Shown here piece by piece: positions 17,443 to 26,456 of a stretch of DNA of 64,000 bases; positions within the stretch are counted from its first letter, which is position 1, and every line of letters starts with the position of its first letter. A program made the translations under genes and the position numbers. The notes beneath the pieces are model-generated. The model saw only the letters and a list, made by a program, of their open reading frames with translations, made no database searches and was not told the DNA's origin. This stretch comes from JAAYCI01 sp964370195 (GTDB taxonomy: Bacteria > Bacillota > Clostridia > Oscillospirales > Ruminococcaceae): contig CAYJIH010000005.1 of the NCBI GenBank assembly GCA_964370195.1, forward strand, positions 1-64,000, in the 5' to 3' direction.

Positions 17443-20400
17443 CTATTCGCCAAAGATAATATATTTGTTTTTACCCGATTTTTTTGCAGCATATAGCGCT
17501 TGGTCGGCCTTATTGTTCAGTGTATCATAATCCTGCCCATCTTGCGGCACCATAACAAGCCCGGCACTAACGCCTACCTTTTCAAGCGATGTGTTTTGAA
17601 TAGAGATATTTTGCACGTTGTCAAAAATTCTATCCAGCACTTTTTTCGCAACATCTTTTGATGGGATATCTGACAACAAAAGAATAAATTCATCACCACC
17701 AAGGCGCCCTATAATATCACCGCTACGCAGGCCACTTTTTATCGCACTTACGAACTCTTGTAAATAAACATCACCTGTTTGATGCCCGTATGTATCATTG
17801 ATATGCTTAAAATTATCCACATCCATAATGATTAAAGCGTGCGTGATGGTGCCTGCCTCTGCTCTTGCAATGGCTTCGGCAATTTTTTCTGTAGCAGTTG
17901 CCCTGCTGTATGTCCTTGTTAACGAATCAGTTTCCATGCTTGTTTGTAAGCTGTTTGTTAAGAAATAACTGGATTCCAACGCACGTATCAATTCTTTTCT
18001 TCCACGCATCACCATAAAGAATGTCAAGATAAAATAGAGAACTAAAATGAGAATGATGCATAGAGAGAAAATAAGTGTCCCCATTTGGATATTGCTTATC
18101 ATCTGCTCTGTTGTTTCGTTGAGTACAATGCTAACAACACACCAGCTCGTTCCCGGCACCGTTGTCATCACCGCGGTGCGCTCTTCTCCGTTTGCAGCAT
18201 ATTTTAAAAGGCTTGTTTCTTCCTGTAGCATATCAACGTACAACGATTCAGACGTATGGCCGTTTTGCATATCCAAAGAGTCAATAAACGTATACATATC
18301 GCCACTGACAAACAAATTGTTGCTATTGCCACTCAAAATAAGCGGTGTTCCATCCACTTCACAAAGATGGAAGAACGCGTCGCTACCAAAACTTTTTAAA
18401 TTCAACACAGTAGAAAAACTGTCTAAATAATATCCGCCATATAAGGTGGCCACCAGCTCTTCTCCATCGTAGATAGGTGTTCCAAGCAAAATCAACTGCC
18501 GGTCTGTGTTACCATCTGTAATCGGCGATAAAATGTATGTATCTTCGTTCGTTGAGGAAGGTTCCATGCTTTGTTCGCCCACATCCAACACATCGCCCGA
18601 CATGCTTACCAGCTCTTGATTGTCTGTTGTAAGGTACAAATTATCAAAACCGGTATTTGCCCCAACATATTCAAGAGCACGCTGCATCTCCTCTATTTCT
18701 AAAGAATTTGCGGTGATAACAGATTTAACCGTAAGCAACATGGAAGAAGAATCATCTACAATGACAGAAATTTTATCTGCCATACTGGTAGCCAGCTCTG
18801 AAAGGTACGCATCATTGATGCCATTCACTTGCCTGCTCGTATACTGCTCAAATAAAAACGTTGCTAAAAGTGCCAAAACAAAAACAATGAGGCCGCCCCA
18901 AAGAAATGTTAAACCAATTTTCTTTGTATTGGAATCAACAATGCCCTCTTTATTAAATTTTCCTGTGTTGTTTTGCTCGGTTTGCTTATGTTCTAAATGG
19001 TTACTCGACGTAACTTGAAGTTCCTCAAAGGACATTGGAGAAGAAAAAAGAAACCCTTGTGAAAAACGAACCCCACTTTCAACCAATCTCTTTTGCATCG
19101 AAACTGTTTCCACACATTCTGCCACCAAATCCACTTGCATGTTTTTGCTAAGGTATTGAATGCTTTGAAAAATTTTGTCGTAGCTCGTATCTGTACCAAG
19201 CAATTGAATCAATGTTCCACTAATTTTGATATAATCTATATCTAAATTGCCCAATTCCACAAAATTAGAATATCCAGAACCGAAGTCGTCAACGGCAATT
19301 TCAACACCATATTTTTTTATTTGCCATATAAATTCGCGCAAAACTTCTGTATCTTCAAACCGCTCTGTTTCCACAAGTTCAAAAATAAAATGATCGGCTG
19401 AGGGTATTTGTGCCAGTTTGTTCATAAGAGCATTTTGAAATTCTAACGACAAAACATCTAATGCAGAAACATTGATAGAAACCCTTTCTTTTCTATCCGC
19501 AAAAAGATCCAACACTTTTTGCACCATGCAGATGCTAAGAGATTCATACAAATTGTATTTTTTTGCAACATGCATAAACTCGCTGGGGAGCATCATTTTC
19601 CCATCTTCATCTTGCAAGCGCATCAATGCTTCATAAAAGTAAAAACAATTGTGCTGGTTGTCATAAACACCTTGAAAAAATGGAATCACTTTATCATTTT
19701 CTAAGGCAAATTTAATGGCAGCCACTGTTTTAAAATCGCTTAACAAATCACTCATATCTGAATGACTGGGGTCGTAAACTTTTAACTGCGTACTCGGTTC
19801 AGAAGCGGAATCGGGGCTTTCCAGTGTGTCCCACAAATCTTGTATGTTGCCCCCACGCAGCGTTACCACAAAACTATTTTTGCAGTACATGTGGTTTTTA
19901 TCGCAAGAAAGCTGGTTAAATTTGTTGTAAAGTGCTTGCGTCACCTGAATAAACTCGGCATCATTAACATCATGATTTGCCACAAAGAAGAAAGAGCCAA
20001 TGTTATAATTGAAAAATTGAAATTCAAACCTCGTGTACTTATCCGCAAGGAAATTGCGCACATAGGTTAAAAATTCATAGGTTGCATTTTGGTATGCATC
20101 AAACCCAATCTCATCTATCTTCTTATCGTATTCTTCAAATTTAATCAGGCAGATTTTTTTATAACGGTGCGTTGCTTGTTTTTGAATATATTCCGTCATG
20201 CTGGTAAGCCCCAGCTGATTTTCAAACAACACCCTATCCTTTAGCTGATTTTCGCTGTTAATTAGCGAGTTTAGCAATTGTTTGTTTTCATGGTTGCCCA
20301 ATTTATTTTGCACATGGGACAATTGTTCTATTAGCTCTTCACTTTCCTCTTGCAGTTCTGCAATGGAATCGAATGCATGCAAATCCAAATTGATATAATT

Positions 20401-21534
20401 TTCTTTTTCTGCCATCGTAAAAAAGACACAAGAACCATTGTAATGATGCGTATGCGTGTGTTTGCTTCCCACTTCTCCCATTAAAAAAGCACCGCAAATA
20501 CCATCATTTTTAAACGGACGCATTTCCCATTTGGCAAGATTTTTCAAATACAGCTTACGAAACACACAAGAATAACAAAACAATGTTTCAGCCGGCGTAA
20601 CTTGAAGATCACAGCAAACCTCTTGCCATTCTTCGGCACTTTGAAGTGGGCTTAAATAGCCAATTTTAAACTGTTGCCCCTCATATAATTCAGAGAAATA
20701 TAGTTTAATTCGGTTGCTTGCCGCTTCATACTGAATAAATCGGCTGGCACCATCTTGCCCTTCCAGCACAAATGGAAACCGCAATAAAATATCGGTGGCC
20801 GTGGTCGTGGCCCAATCGCTATTTTCGCGCATTTGCTGAATACCAAGGTGATTGTAAAGCCAATCCACCGCGGGCTCACCATCTATCTCATCTATATAAT
20901 CTTTTGTTGCTTTTGTAATGGTATGTGGTTCACTGATGGGAGCATGCCCCACCACTGCATTCACATAAGCAAGCACATACTCTTTACTGATATATGTAAC
21001 ACTGGCGCCCTCTTTTAAATAACCGGTTTCATTAAAAATAAAAGAGGCAATTTGCCCTTCTTCTGTAAAAAAACCGGCAGCGCCCCCCACAAAAGGCACA
21101 GACGGAATTTTTTCTTCCAATATCGCCGCTATTTTGCTCACATCATGATTCAATCTACCATAAAATAAAAAAGCCAATGCAGGCTCAAACCCACTTTCTA
21201 ACGTTGCAATCGATTCGGCCAATTGTGTGGCATCGGCACCATTTTCCGGTATCATGTTGTGTATAATTCTTGCGTTTTCAAAACCAACAAAAGAAATCAA
21301 TGTATCTTCTTCAAAAATTTCGCCATTATAAATAACACCGGATGCACTAACACCGGCAATGGTTGCAGTTGGTAAAACTTCTTTAATTGATTTTGCAATT
21401 TGAACAGCCTTTTCACAATCTGTACCACAATAATGAATTCTAACAAAATAATTGCACATTTCGTTAAATTCAGGCTTGTTTACAAATTGTTTTACTTGTT
21501 CATCGCTTTGGTAAAGCAAATGAAAGGTTGTCAT
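17443..21534 (-). CDS. FIST-EAL-sensor-GGDEF c-di-GMP synthase/phosphodiesterase
   Basis: 1363-residue membrane protein for c-di-GMP turnover. FIST_N-like (about 1-195) and FIST_C-like (about 200-375) domains come first, then a coiled coil (385-440) and a degenerate GGDEF-like region (450-600). An EAL domain (610-840) keeps YEALMRL, INVSA, ELVETE, VDDFGSGYS, KIS, AECVET and SQGF, so it is probably an active phosphodiesterase. After a membrane segment (about 874-895) comes an extracytoplasmic dCache-like sensor, a second membrane segment (about 1152-1175) and a GGDEF domain with intact GGDEF (1279-1283) and an RxxD product-inhibition site (RSGD, 1270-1273). ATG at 21534 after GGAG. Both enzyme activities are inferred; either may dominate. 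Confidence 0.92.
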   Translation of the reverse strand: MTTFHLLYQSDEQVKQFVNKPEFNEMCNYFVRIHYCGTDCEKAVQIAKSIKEVLPTATIAGVSASGVIYNGEIFEEDTLISFVGFENARIIHNMIPENGADATQLAESIATLESGFEPALAFLFYGRLNHDVSKIAAILEEKIPSVPFVGGAAGFFTEEGQIASFIFNETGYLKEGASVTYISKEYVLAYVNAVVGHAPISEPHTITKATKDYIDEIDGEPAVDWLYNHLGIQQMRENSDWATTTATDILLRFPFVLEGQDGASRFIQYEAASNRIKLYFSELYEGQQFKIGYLSPLQSAEEWQEVCCDLQVTPAETLFCYSCVFRKLYLKNLAKWEMRPFKNDGICGAFLMGEVGSKHTHTHHYNGSCVFFTMAEKENYINLDLHAFDSIAELQEESEELIEQLSHVQNKLGNHENKQLLNSLINSENQLKDRVLFENQLGLTSMTEYIQKQATHRYKKICLIKFEEYDKKIDEIGFDAYQNATYEFLTYVRNFLADKYTRFEFQFFNYNIGSFFFVANHDVNDAEFIQVTQALYNKFNQLSCDKNHMYCKNSFVVTLRGGNIQDLWDTLESPDSASEPSTQLKVYDPSHSDMSDLLSDFKTVAAIKFALENDKVIPFFQGVYDNQHNCFYFYEALMRLQDEDGKMMLPSEFMHVAKKYNLYESLSICMVQKVLDLFADRKERVSINVSALDVLSLEFQNALMNKLAQIPSADHFIFELVETERFEDTEVLREFIWQIKKYGVEIAVDDFGSGYSNFVELGNLDIDYIKISGTLIQLLGTDTSYDKIFQSIQYLSKNMQVDLVAECVETVSMQKRLVESGVRFSQGFLFSSPMSFEELQVTSSNHLEHKQTEQNNTGKFNKEGIVDSNTKKIGLTFLWGGLIVFVLALLATFLFEQYTSRQVNGINDAYLSELATSMADKISVIVDDSSSMLLTVKSVITANSLEIEEMQRALEYVGANTGFDNLYLTTDNQELVSMSGDVLDVGEQSMEPSSTNEDTYILSPITDGNTDRQLILLGTPIYDGEELVATLYGGYYLDSFSTVLNLKSFGSDAFFHLCEVDGTPLILSGNSNNLFVSGDMYTFIDSLDMQNGHTSESLYVDMLQEETSLLKYAANGEERTAVMTTVPGTSWCVVSIVLNETTEQMISNIQMGTLIFSLCIILILVLYFILTFFMVMRGRKELIRALESSYFLTNSLQTSMETDSLTRTYSRATATEKIAEAIARAEAGTITHALIIMDVDNFKHINDTYGHQTGDVYLQEFVSAIKSGLRSGDIIGRLGGDEFILLLSDIPSKDVAKKVLDRIFDNVQNISIQNTSLEKVGVSAGLVMVPQDGQDYDTLNNKADQALYAAKKSGKNKYIIFGE

Positions 21535-21591
21535 ACTACTTCTCCAAACGCACATTCATAGAATTATACGCACTTCCTGTATTTTACTAAA

Positions 21592-21620
21592 ATTTTATCA
21601 TACCTTTATACAAAATGCAA
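21592..21620 (-). promoter_or_regulatory. Promoter of the FIST-EAL-GGDEF gene
   Basis: On the minus strand TTGCAT (21620-21615), 17 bp and TAAAAT (21597-21592) with an extended TG-A give a plausible sigma-A promoter just after the hisK stop. A second TATAAT (21568-21563) lies closer to the start but has no good -35. So the gene is probably not only read from the his operon. Confidence 0.5.
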
Positions 21621-22463
21621 TTATAATTCTCCGTCAAAAGGTACATCTTCAAAAACGCCATTTTTTAGCACAACCACTTGTTTAAATCCTGCCTCTGCTA
21701 AAAAAAAGCTCGCTTTATCGAAGGCATTGTTAAGTGCTGCCGCGCTATGGCTATCTCCTGTTACAATAACACGGGTATTTGTTTGTGCCAAATGATGAAG
21801 CAAAAATGGCGCTGGATAAGGGGCATCACACAAGCCGCGTGCATATGCCCCCATATTTATTTCCACAATACCACCGTAGCTTTTTACTGTTTTTACCACT
21901 TCGTCCATGGCAGCCAAAGCAATCTCTTTGTAAACAGGGCTACTTTCATCAAATGCCAAATTCCCTTTATTGAATTTTTTAATCAAATCAAAATGGCCCA
22001 CGATTGTAGGCTTATTTTCTTGCACATTGCGCAGGCTATCGGCATAAAAACCTCGAATCATTTCACTCCAATTTCCATTGTACCAATCATTCACCACAGC
22101 AATTAACTCATCTATGTCTAAATCTGCTGCTTGAAATTCTCCGTTCTTCGGTGGCAAATAGTGGTTTGAACCGATAACATAATCGAAACCATTATAAGTA
22201 GAGGGGCTGTATGTATCTCGCTCGATGCCGCACAAAACGGTTAAACGGCCCTCGTATGCTTTGCGAACCTCATCCACTTCAGCACAATAAGCCGCCTCAT
22301 CCTTCACTTCAATTCCATACCCTGGGTGGGCAATTTCTTGCGCATGAGAGGAAATGCCTAAATCAGTAAACCCCAATTGAAGAGCAGCCTCTGCCATTTC
22401 CCATGTGGTGTTGGCGCCGTCACACCACGTTGTGTGTGTGTGCGCGTTAGACAAAAAAATCAT
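21621..22463 (-). CDS. hisK: PHP-family histidinol-phosphatase
   Basis: Dephosphorylates L-histidinol phosphate to histidinol, the step before histidinol dehydrogenase. The PHP-fold metal motifs are visible: NAHTHT near the N-terminus, GISSHA, GSNHY, VGHFDLI and TGDSHSA at the end. 280 residues is typical of the HisK/HisJ type, which is unrelated to the HAD-type HisB phosphatase. ATG with AGGAG, overlapping the hisIE stop by 4 bp. Last gene of the his operon. Confidence 0.9.
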   Translation of the reverse strand: MIFLSNAHTHTTWCDGANTTWEMAEAALQLGFTDLGISSHAQEIAHPGYGIEVKDEAAYCAEVDEVRKAYEGRLTVLCGIERDTYSPSTYNGFDYVIGSNHYLPPKNGEFQAADLDIDELIAVVNDWYNGNWSEMIRGFYADSLRNVQENKPTIVGHFDLIKKFNKGNLAFDESSPVYKEIALAAMDEVVKTVKSYGGIVEINMGAYARGLCDAPYPAPFLLHHLAQTNTRVIVTGDSHSAAALNNAFDKASFFLAEAGFKQVVVLKNGVFEDVPFDGEL

Positions 22464-23104
22464 TGTGCACTCTCCTGTTTGATTTTTTTATCTACCACAT
22501 GGCGAGAAGCCAACTCCTCTTTTATTTCTGCCGGGCTAATGCCCATTTCCACCATAAGAACCATCACATGATAACAAAGATCTGCAATTTCATATACCGT
22601 TTCTTTTTTACTATTCTTCATGCCACCAATCACCACTTCGGTGCATTCTTCTCCCACTTTTTTCAATATTTTCTCTAGGCCTTTTTCATATAGATAGCTT
22701 GTATAACTTCCCTCTTTAGGGTTGCCTTTGCGCTCTTCAAGCATCTCATACAAACCTTGCAACGAAAAATCACTTCCACCCTCATTGTCTAAAATAGGCT
22801 GATGAAAACACGTATTTTCACCGGTGTGGCATGCAGGGCCCTCTTTCACCACTTTTACCAAAAGGGCGTCTGCATCACAATCAGCCGTAACAGAAACCAC
22901 ATGTTGTACATTGCCGCTTTCTTCCCCTTTTCTCCAAAGTTTTTGACGGCTACGTGAATAAAAACAGGTTCTTTTTTCTTTTAGTGTAATGGCAAGACTT
23001 TCTTCGTTCATATATGCCACAGTTAATACTTGCCCATTGTTTGCATCTTGAACCACGGCCGGCACAAGGCCATTTACATCAAATTTCACATCATTCAGTT
23101 CCAT
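22460..23104 (-). CDS. hisIE: Bifunctional phosphoribosyl-AMP cyclohydrolase / phosphoribosyl-ATP pyrophosphatase
   Basis: Fused enzyme for the second and third steps of histidine synthesis. The N-terminal HisI half (1-115) has TVAYMNEESL, FYSRSRQKLWRKGEESGN and the zinc-site segment HTGENTCFHQ. The C-terminal HisE half (about 120-214) has LEKILKKVGEECTEVVIGG. ATG with AAGGAG upstream; 41 bp follow hisF. Both active regions look complete. Confidence 0.95.
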   Translation of the reverse strand: MELNDVKFDVNGLVPAVVQDANNGQVLTVAYMNEESLAITLKEKRTCFYSRSRQKLWRKGEESGNVQHVVSVTADCDADALLVKVVKEGPACHTGENTCFHQPILDNEGGSDFSLQGLYEMLEERKGNPKEGSYTSYLYEKGLEKILKKVGEECTEVVIGGMKNSKKETVYEIADLCYHVMVLMVEMGISPAEIKEELASRHVVDKKIKQESAQ

Positions 23105-23145
23105 TATATTTTCTCCTTTTAACTCATCAAAACCATCTTCTGAAA

Positions 23146-23904
23146 TTATACAATGCGCATCGGCACACCTTTTTGCGCTAAATACGTTTTTAAATCCGGA
23201 ATTTTCACCTCTCTGAAATGAAAAATAGAGGCAGCAAGACCTGCATCCATTTTTGGCAATTCGAAAAGACGAGCAAAATCTTCCGGCCCACCGGCCCCAC
23301 CGGAAGCTACTATGGGCAAAGACACCACTTGCGCTATTGCTGAAAGTAGCTCTAAATCAAATCCTCGCTTTACCCCATCTGTATCCATACTATTGATAAC
23401 AAGCTCACCGGCGCCATCTGCTTCGCCACGTTTTGCCCATTCAATGGCATCAAGGCCCGTATCTTCTCGGCCCCCTTTTGCAAACACATGAAAAGCACCG
23501 TTTACACGTTTCACATCCATCGAGAGCACCACACATTGGCTGCCATAGCGGCGCGCCCCCTCTGAGATAATTTGTGGCCTTGCTATGGCACCGGAATTAA
23601 CACTTACTTTGTCTGCCCCACATTTTAACACACGATCAAAATCTGCCAATTCTCGTATCGCGCCTCCCACCGTAAGTGGAATAAACACTTTTTCTGCTGT
23701 ACGCGTCAATATATCCGTAAACAAACCACGGCCTTCGGCCGATGCAGTAATGTCATAAAAAACAAGTTCATCCGCACCTTGTTCATTATAAAAAGCCGCT
23801 AAAGCCACGGGGTCTTCTACATCACGCAAGCCTTCAAAGTTTACCCCTTTTACAACACGTCCATCTCGAATATCAAGGCACGGTATGATGCGTTTCGTAA
23901 TCAT
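23146..23904 (-). CDS. hisF: Imidazole glycerol phosphate synthase subunit HisF
   Basis: TIM-barrel cyclase that uses ammonia from HisH to form imidazole glycerol phosphate and AICAR. IIPCLDIRDGRVVKGVNF carries the catalytic Asp near residue 11, and NSMDTDGVKRGFD the second one near 130. VGGAIRE and ASGGAG phosphate-binding loops are present. 252 residues. ATG overlaps the hisA stop by 4 bp. Confidence 0.97.
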   Translation of the reverse strand: MITKRIIPCLDIRDGRVVKGVNFEGLRDVEDPVALAAFYNEQGADELVFYDITASAEGRGLFTDILTRTAEKVFIPLTVGGAIRELADFDRVLKCGADKVSVNSGAIARPQIISEGARRYGSQCVVLSMDVKRVNGAFHVFAKGGREDTGLDAIEWAKRGEADGAGELVINSMDTDGVKRGFDLELLSAIAQVVSLPIVASGGAGGPEDFARLFELPKMDAGLAASIFHFREVKIPDLKTYLAQKGVPMRIV

Positions 23905-24632
23905 ATCTCTGCTGCCCCTTTCTCCGCTGCGGCCAATGCTTGCGGCAACAAAATGTCGCCTGTGTATAAAGCCTTTCCAACAATAGCCCCATACACCCCA
24001 AGTTGCCCCAGCGCTTCAATATCTTGCATTGAAGAAACACCGCCGGATGCTGTAATCAAAATTTTATCAATAGTACGCAATTTTTTATAGATTTCCAGAT
24101 TTGTTCCTTCACCGGCCCCATCTTTTGATATGTCTGTATAGATGATGTGCTTTACACCTATTTTCATCATCTCTTCGCAAAATTCAAACGAATCGGTTTC
24201 GCTGGTGGAAAGCCATCCTTCCACAGCTACTTTGCCGTTTCGCGCATCTACACCAACCGCAATTTTATCTCCATAACGTTGTACCATCTGCTTTGTAAAC
24301 GTAGGATTTTTAAGTGCAGAGGTGCCTAAAATTACACGACAAACACCGAGCGAAAATGCCAGCTCCACACTTTCTTCATTACGAATGCCACCGCCCAATT
24401 CAACCGATAACCCCGTTTGTTCTGTAATGGCACGAATGGCATCAACATTACAAGGGTGCCCTGCTTTTGCTCCATCTAAATCAACGAGATGCAACCAGCT
24501 GGCGCCATCATTTTCAAATTGTTTGGCAAAAACCAATGGGTCTTCACCGAATGTTTGTTTTTTACCATAATCTCCTTGAAACAGGCGCACTACTTTTCCA
24601 TCAATCATATCAATTGCCGGCAATAACACCAT
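23901..24632 (-). CDS. hisA: Phosphoribosylformimino-AICAR isomerase HisA
   Basis: TIM-barrel isomerase acting on ProFAR. The catalytic Asp is in LLPAIDMIDGKVVRLFQGD (Asp8) and the second in TDISKDGAGEG. ELGGGIR and ASGGVSS phosphate loops match the family. 243 residues. ATG after a strong GGAGGTGA. Its stop overlaps hisF by 4 bp. Confidence 0.97.
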   Translation of the reverse strand: MVLLPAIDMIDGKVVRLFQGDYGKKQTFGEDPLVFAKQFENDGASWLHLVDLDGAKAGHPCNVDAIRAITEQTGLSVELGGGIRNEESVELAFSLGVCRVILGTSALKNPTFTKQMVQRYGDKIAVGVDARNGKVAVEGWLSTSETDSFEFCEEMMKIGVKHIIYTDISKDGAGEGTNLEIYKKLRTIDKILITASGGVSSMQDIEALGQLGVYGAIVGKALYTGDILLPQALAAAEKGAAEI

Positions 24633-24633
24633 T

Positions 24634-25266
24634 TTACTTCACCTCCGAAAATGCTTTGAGCATAGCAAGGCCCACTGTGCCACTTTTTTCTGGATGGAAC
24701 TGTGTTCCATACACATTGTCACGCTGCACCGCAGCCGTCACCTGCACCCCATATTCACAGCTTGCTACTAAATTGCTTTTGCAATTTTTCGCATAAAAAC
24801 TATGCACAAAATAAAAGGCATCTCCCTTTTTTGTATATTTTAACAAAGGTGAATCCTCCTGGTGCAATTGCAGCGGATTCCAGCCAATTTGCGGTACTTT
24901 ATAAGTAAAGCCTGCCTCTTTTAAATCGCACTCTAAGCTTTCTACCGTACCGGGAATAAGGCCAAGACCCCTGTGGCAACCAAATTCATGGCTTTCCTCA
25001 AACAAAAGTTGCATACCAAGGCAAATGCCAAGTAAAGGTTTTCCCTTTTGGGCTTCCTCTTTTAGTACATCGTTCAAACCAGCTCCTGCTAGTTTGTTTG
25101 CAGCATCTTGAAATGCCCCAACACCTGGTAAAATAATTTTAGATGCATTTTGTAGATCTTCTTTTTTTCCGCTAACCAAAACATCTATTCCCAAAGCTTG
25201 CAATGAGGAACGCAAGCTAAACAAATTTCCCACTCCGTAATCCACAATAGTGATGGAATTGCTCAA
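24634..25266 (-). CDS. hisH: Imidazole glycerol phosphate synthase subunit HisH
   Basis: Class I glutamine amidotransferase that feeds ammonia to HisF. The nucleophile is in GICLGMQLLFEES, the oxyanion region PGVGAF is present, and the His/Glu pair is in TQFHPEKSG. 210 residues. The only sensible start is TTG at 25266, with AAAGGGG about 8 bases upstream. It precedes hisA with 1 bp spacing. Confidence 0.95.
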   Translation of the reverse strand: MSNSITIVDYGVGNLFSLRSSLQALGIDVLVSGKKEDLQNASKIILPGVGAFQDAANKLAGAGLNDVLKEEAQKGKPLLGICLGMQLLFEESHEFGCHRGLGLIPGTVESLECDLKEAGFTYKVPQIGWNPLQLHQEDSPLLKYTKKGDAFYFVHSFYAKNCKSNLVASCEYGVQVTAAVQRDNVYGTQFHPEKSGTVGLAMLKAFSEVK

Positions 25267-25280
25267 AACAATGCCCCTTT

Positions 25281-26348
25281 CTATGTTATGTCGTTTTTAT
25301 TCTTAATAATATTTTGCATGGCCTGCACAAAATCTGCCATCTCTTCTTCTGTACCAACAGATACCCGTAAATGGTTTTCAATTCGCGCTTTATTAAACCA
25401 TCGCACCAAAATCCCATTGTCACGTAAGGCCAAAAATAACTCCTCTGCCTTATAGGTTGGATGTGTGATAAAAAGAAAATTTGCCAAACTGTTTGTGCAA
25501 ACAAAGCCGAGCAATTCAAGCTCTTTCGTTGTTTTATCTCGTGTTTTACAAACACGTTCTACACAAGACTCGTAATATGCTCTATCTTCAAGAGATGCCC
25601 TTGCTGCAGCCAACGTCATCGTGTTTACATTGTATGGGTTAAACCCAAACTTCATCCGGTTCAGGTCCTGTATCAACTGGGAGCTGCCTGCTGCATACCC
25701 AAGGCGTGCCCCTGCCAAGCTACGTGCTTTGGAAAATGTGCCCACAATAAGTAAGTTATCATATTTTTCTAGCAAAGGAACGGCAGTTTCTGCCCCAAAG
25801 GCAACGTATGCTTCATCCACAACCACAAGGTTATTTTTATTGCTACTTACAATTTGTTCTATCTCTAAGCATGTTAAGGCAAGCCCTGTGGGGGCATTGG
25901 GATTTGCAATAAAAATGGTTTTATTCAAATGCTGATAATCTTGAACCTGAATGGAAAAATCATCTCTCAACGGGACAACGGTTTTATCAACACCATACAT
26001 ATCGCTGTATACTTCATAAAATCCGTATGTAATATCGGCAAATGCTGCGCCATTTGGGCACAACGCCCAAAAGATGAAAGCCAACACTTCGTCGCTTCCG
26101 TTCGCCACAAACACCTGCTCGCTGTTTACCCCCAAAAAATGTGCCAATGGTTTAACAACGCTTTCGCTTGTAATTTCCGGATATAGTTGCAGCGAAGACA
26201 TTGTTTCGCTTACAGCCATACCGACTGTAGGCCCTGGTGGATATGGGTTTTCGTTTGTATTTAGCTTAATCCATTTGCGCCCGGTGGGTTGTTCTCCCGG
26301 AACATACGGTGTAAGGTGTAAAAAACGAGGGTGTAAAAATCGCGACAA
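25281..26348 (-). CDS. hisC: Histidinol-phosphate aminotransferase
   Basis: PLP enzyme that transfers an amino group from glutamate to imidazole acetol phosphate. LNTNENPYPP near the N-terminus, NPNAPTG, VVDEAYV and the PLP-lysine segment GTFSKARSLAGARLGY are present. 355 residues. The start is TTG at 26348, preceded by GGAG at 8 bases; a nearby ATG is out of frame. A 108-bp gap separates it from hisZG, so it may have an additional weak promoter. Confidence 0.94.
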   Translation of the reverse strand: MSRFLHPRFLHLTPYVPGEQPTGRKWIKLNTNENPYPPGPTVGMAVSETMSSLQLYPEITSESVVKPLAHFLGVNSEQVFVANGSDEVLAFIFWALCPNGAAFADITYGFYEVYSDMYGVDKTVVPLRDDFSIQVQDYQHLNKTIFIANPNAPTGLALTCLEIEQIVSSNKNNLVVVDEAYVAFGAETAVPLLEKYDNLLIVGTFSKARSLAGARLGYAAGSSQLIQDLNRMKFGFNPYNVNTMTLAAARASLEDRAYYESCVERVCKTRDKTTKELELLGFVCTNSLANFLFITHPTYKAEELFLALRDNGILVRWFNKARIENHLRVSVGTEEEMADFVQAMQNIIKNKNDIT

Positions 26349-26375
26349 AGGACATTCTCCATTCTATTTGTCCGC

Positions 26376-26391
26376 AAAGTATATTCACTTT
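26376..26391. promoter_or_regulatory. Palindrome with possible -10 ahead of hisC
   Basis: In the 108-bp hisZG-hisC gap, AAAGT and ACTTT flank a 6-base centre, and TATACT (minus strand, 26383-26378) looks like a -10 box. The TAAAG and TATACT pieces resemble those in the main his promoter at 28075-28128. No good -35 is present at the right distance, so this is a weak candidate for an internal promoter or secondary operator. Confidence 0.3.
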
Positions 26392-26456
26392 ACAAATTTA
26401 TTTGTTGATTTTACGTATAATTTTTACGCATGGAATTATAACTGTAAGTACCGAAT

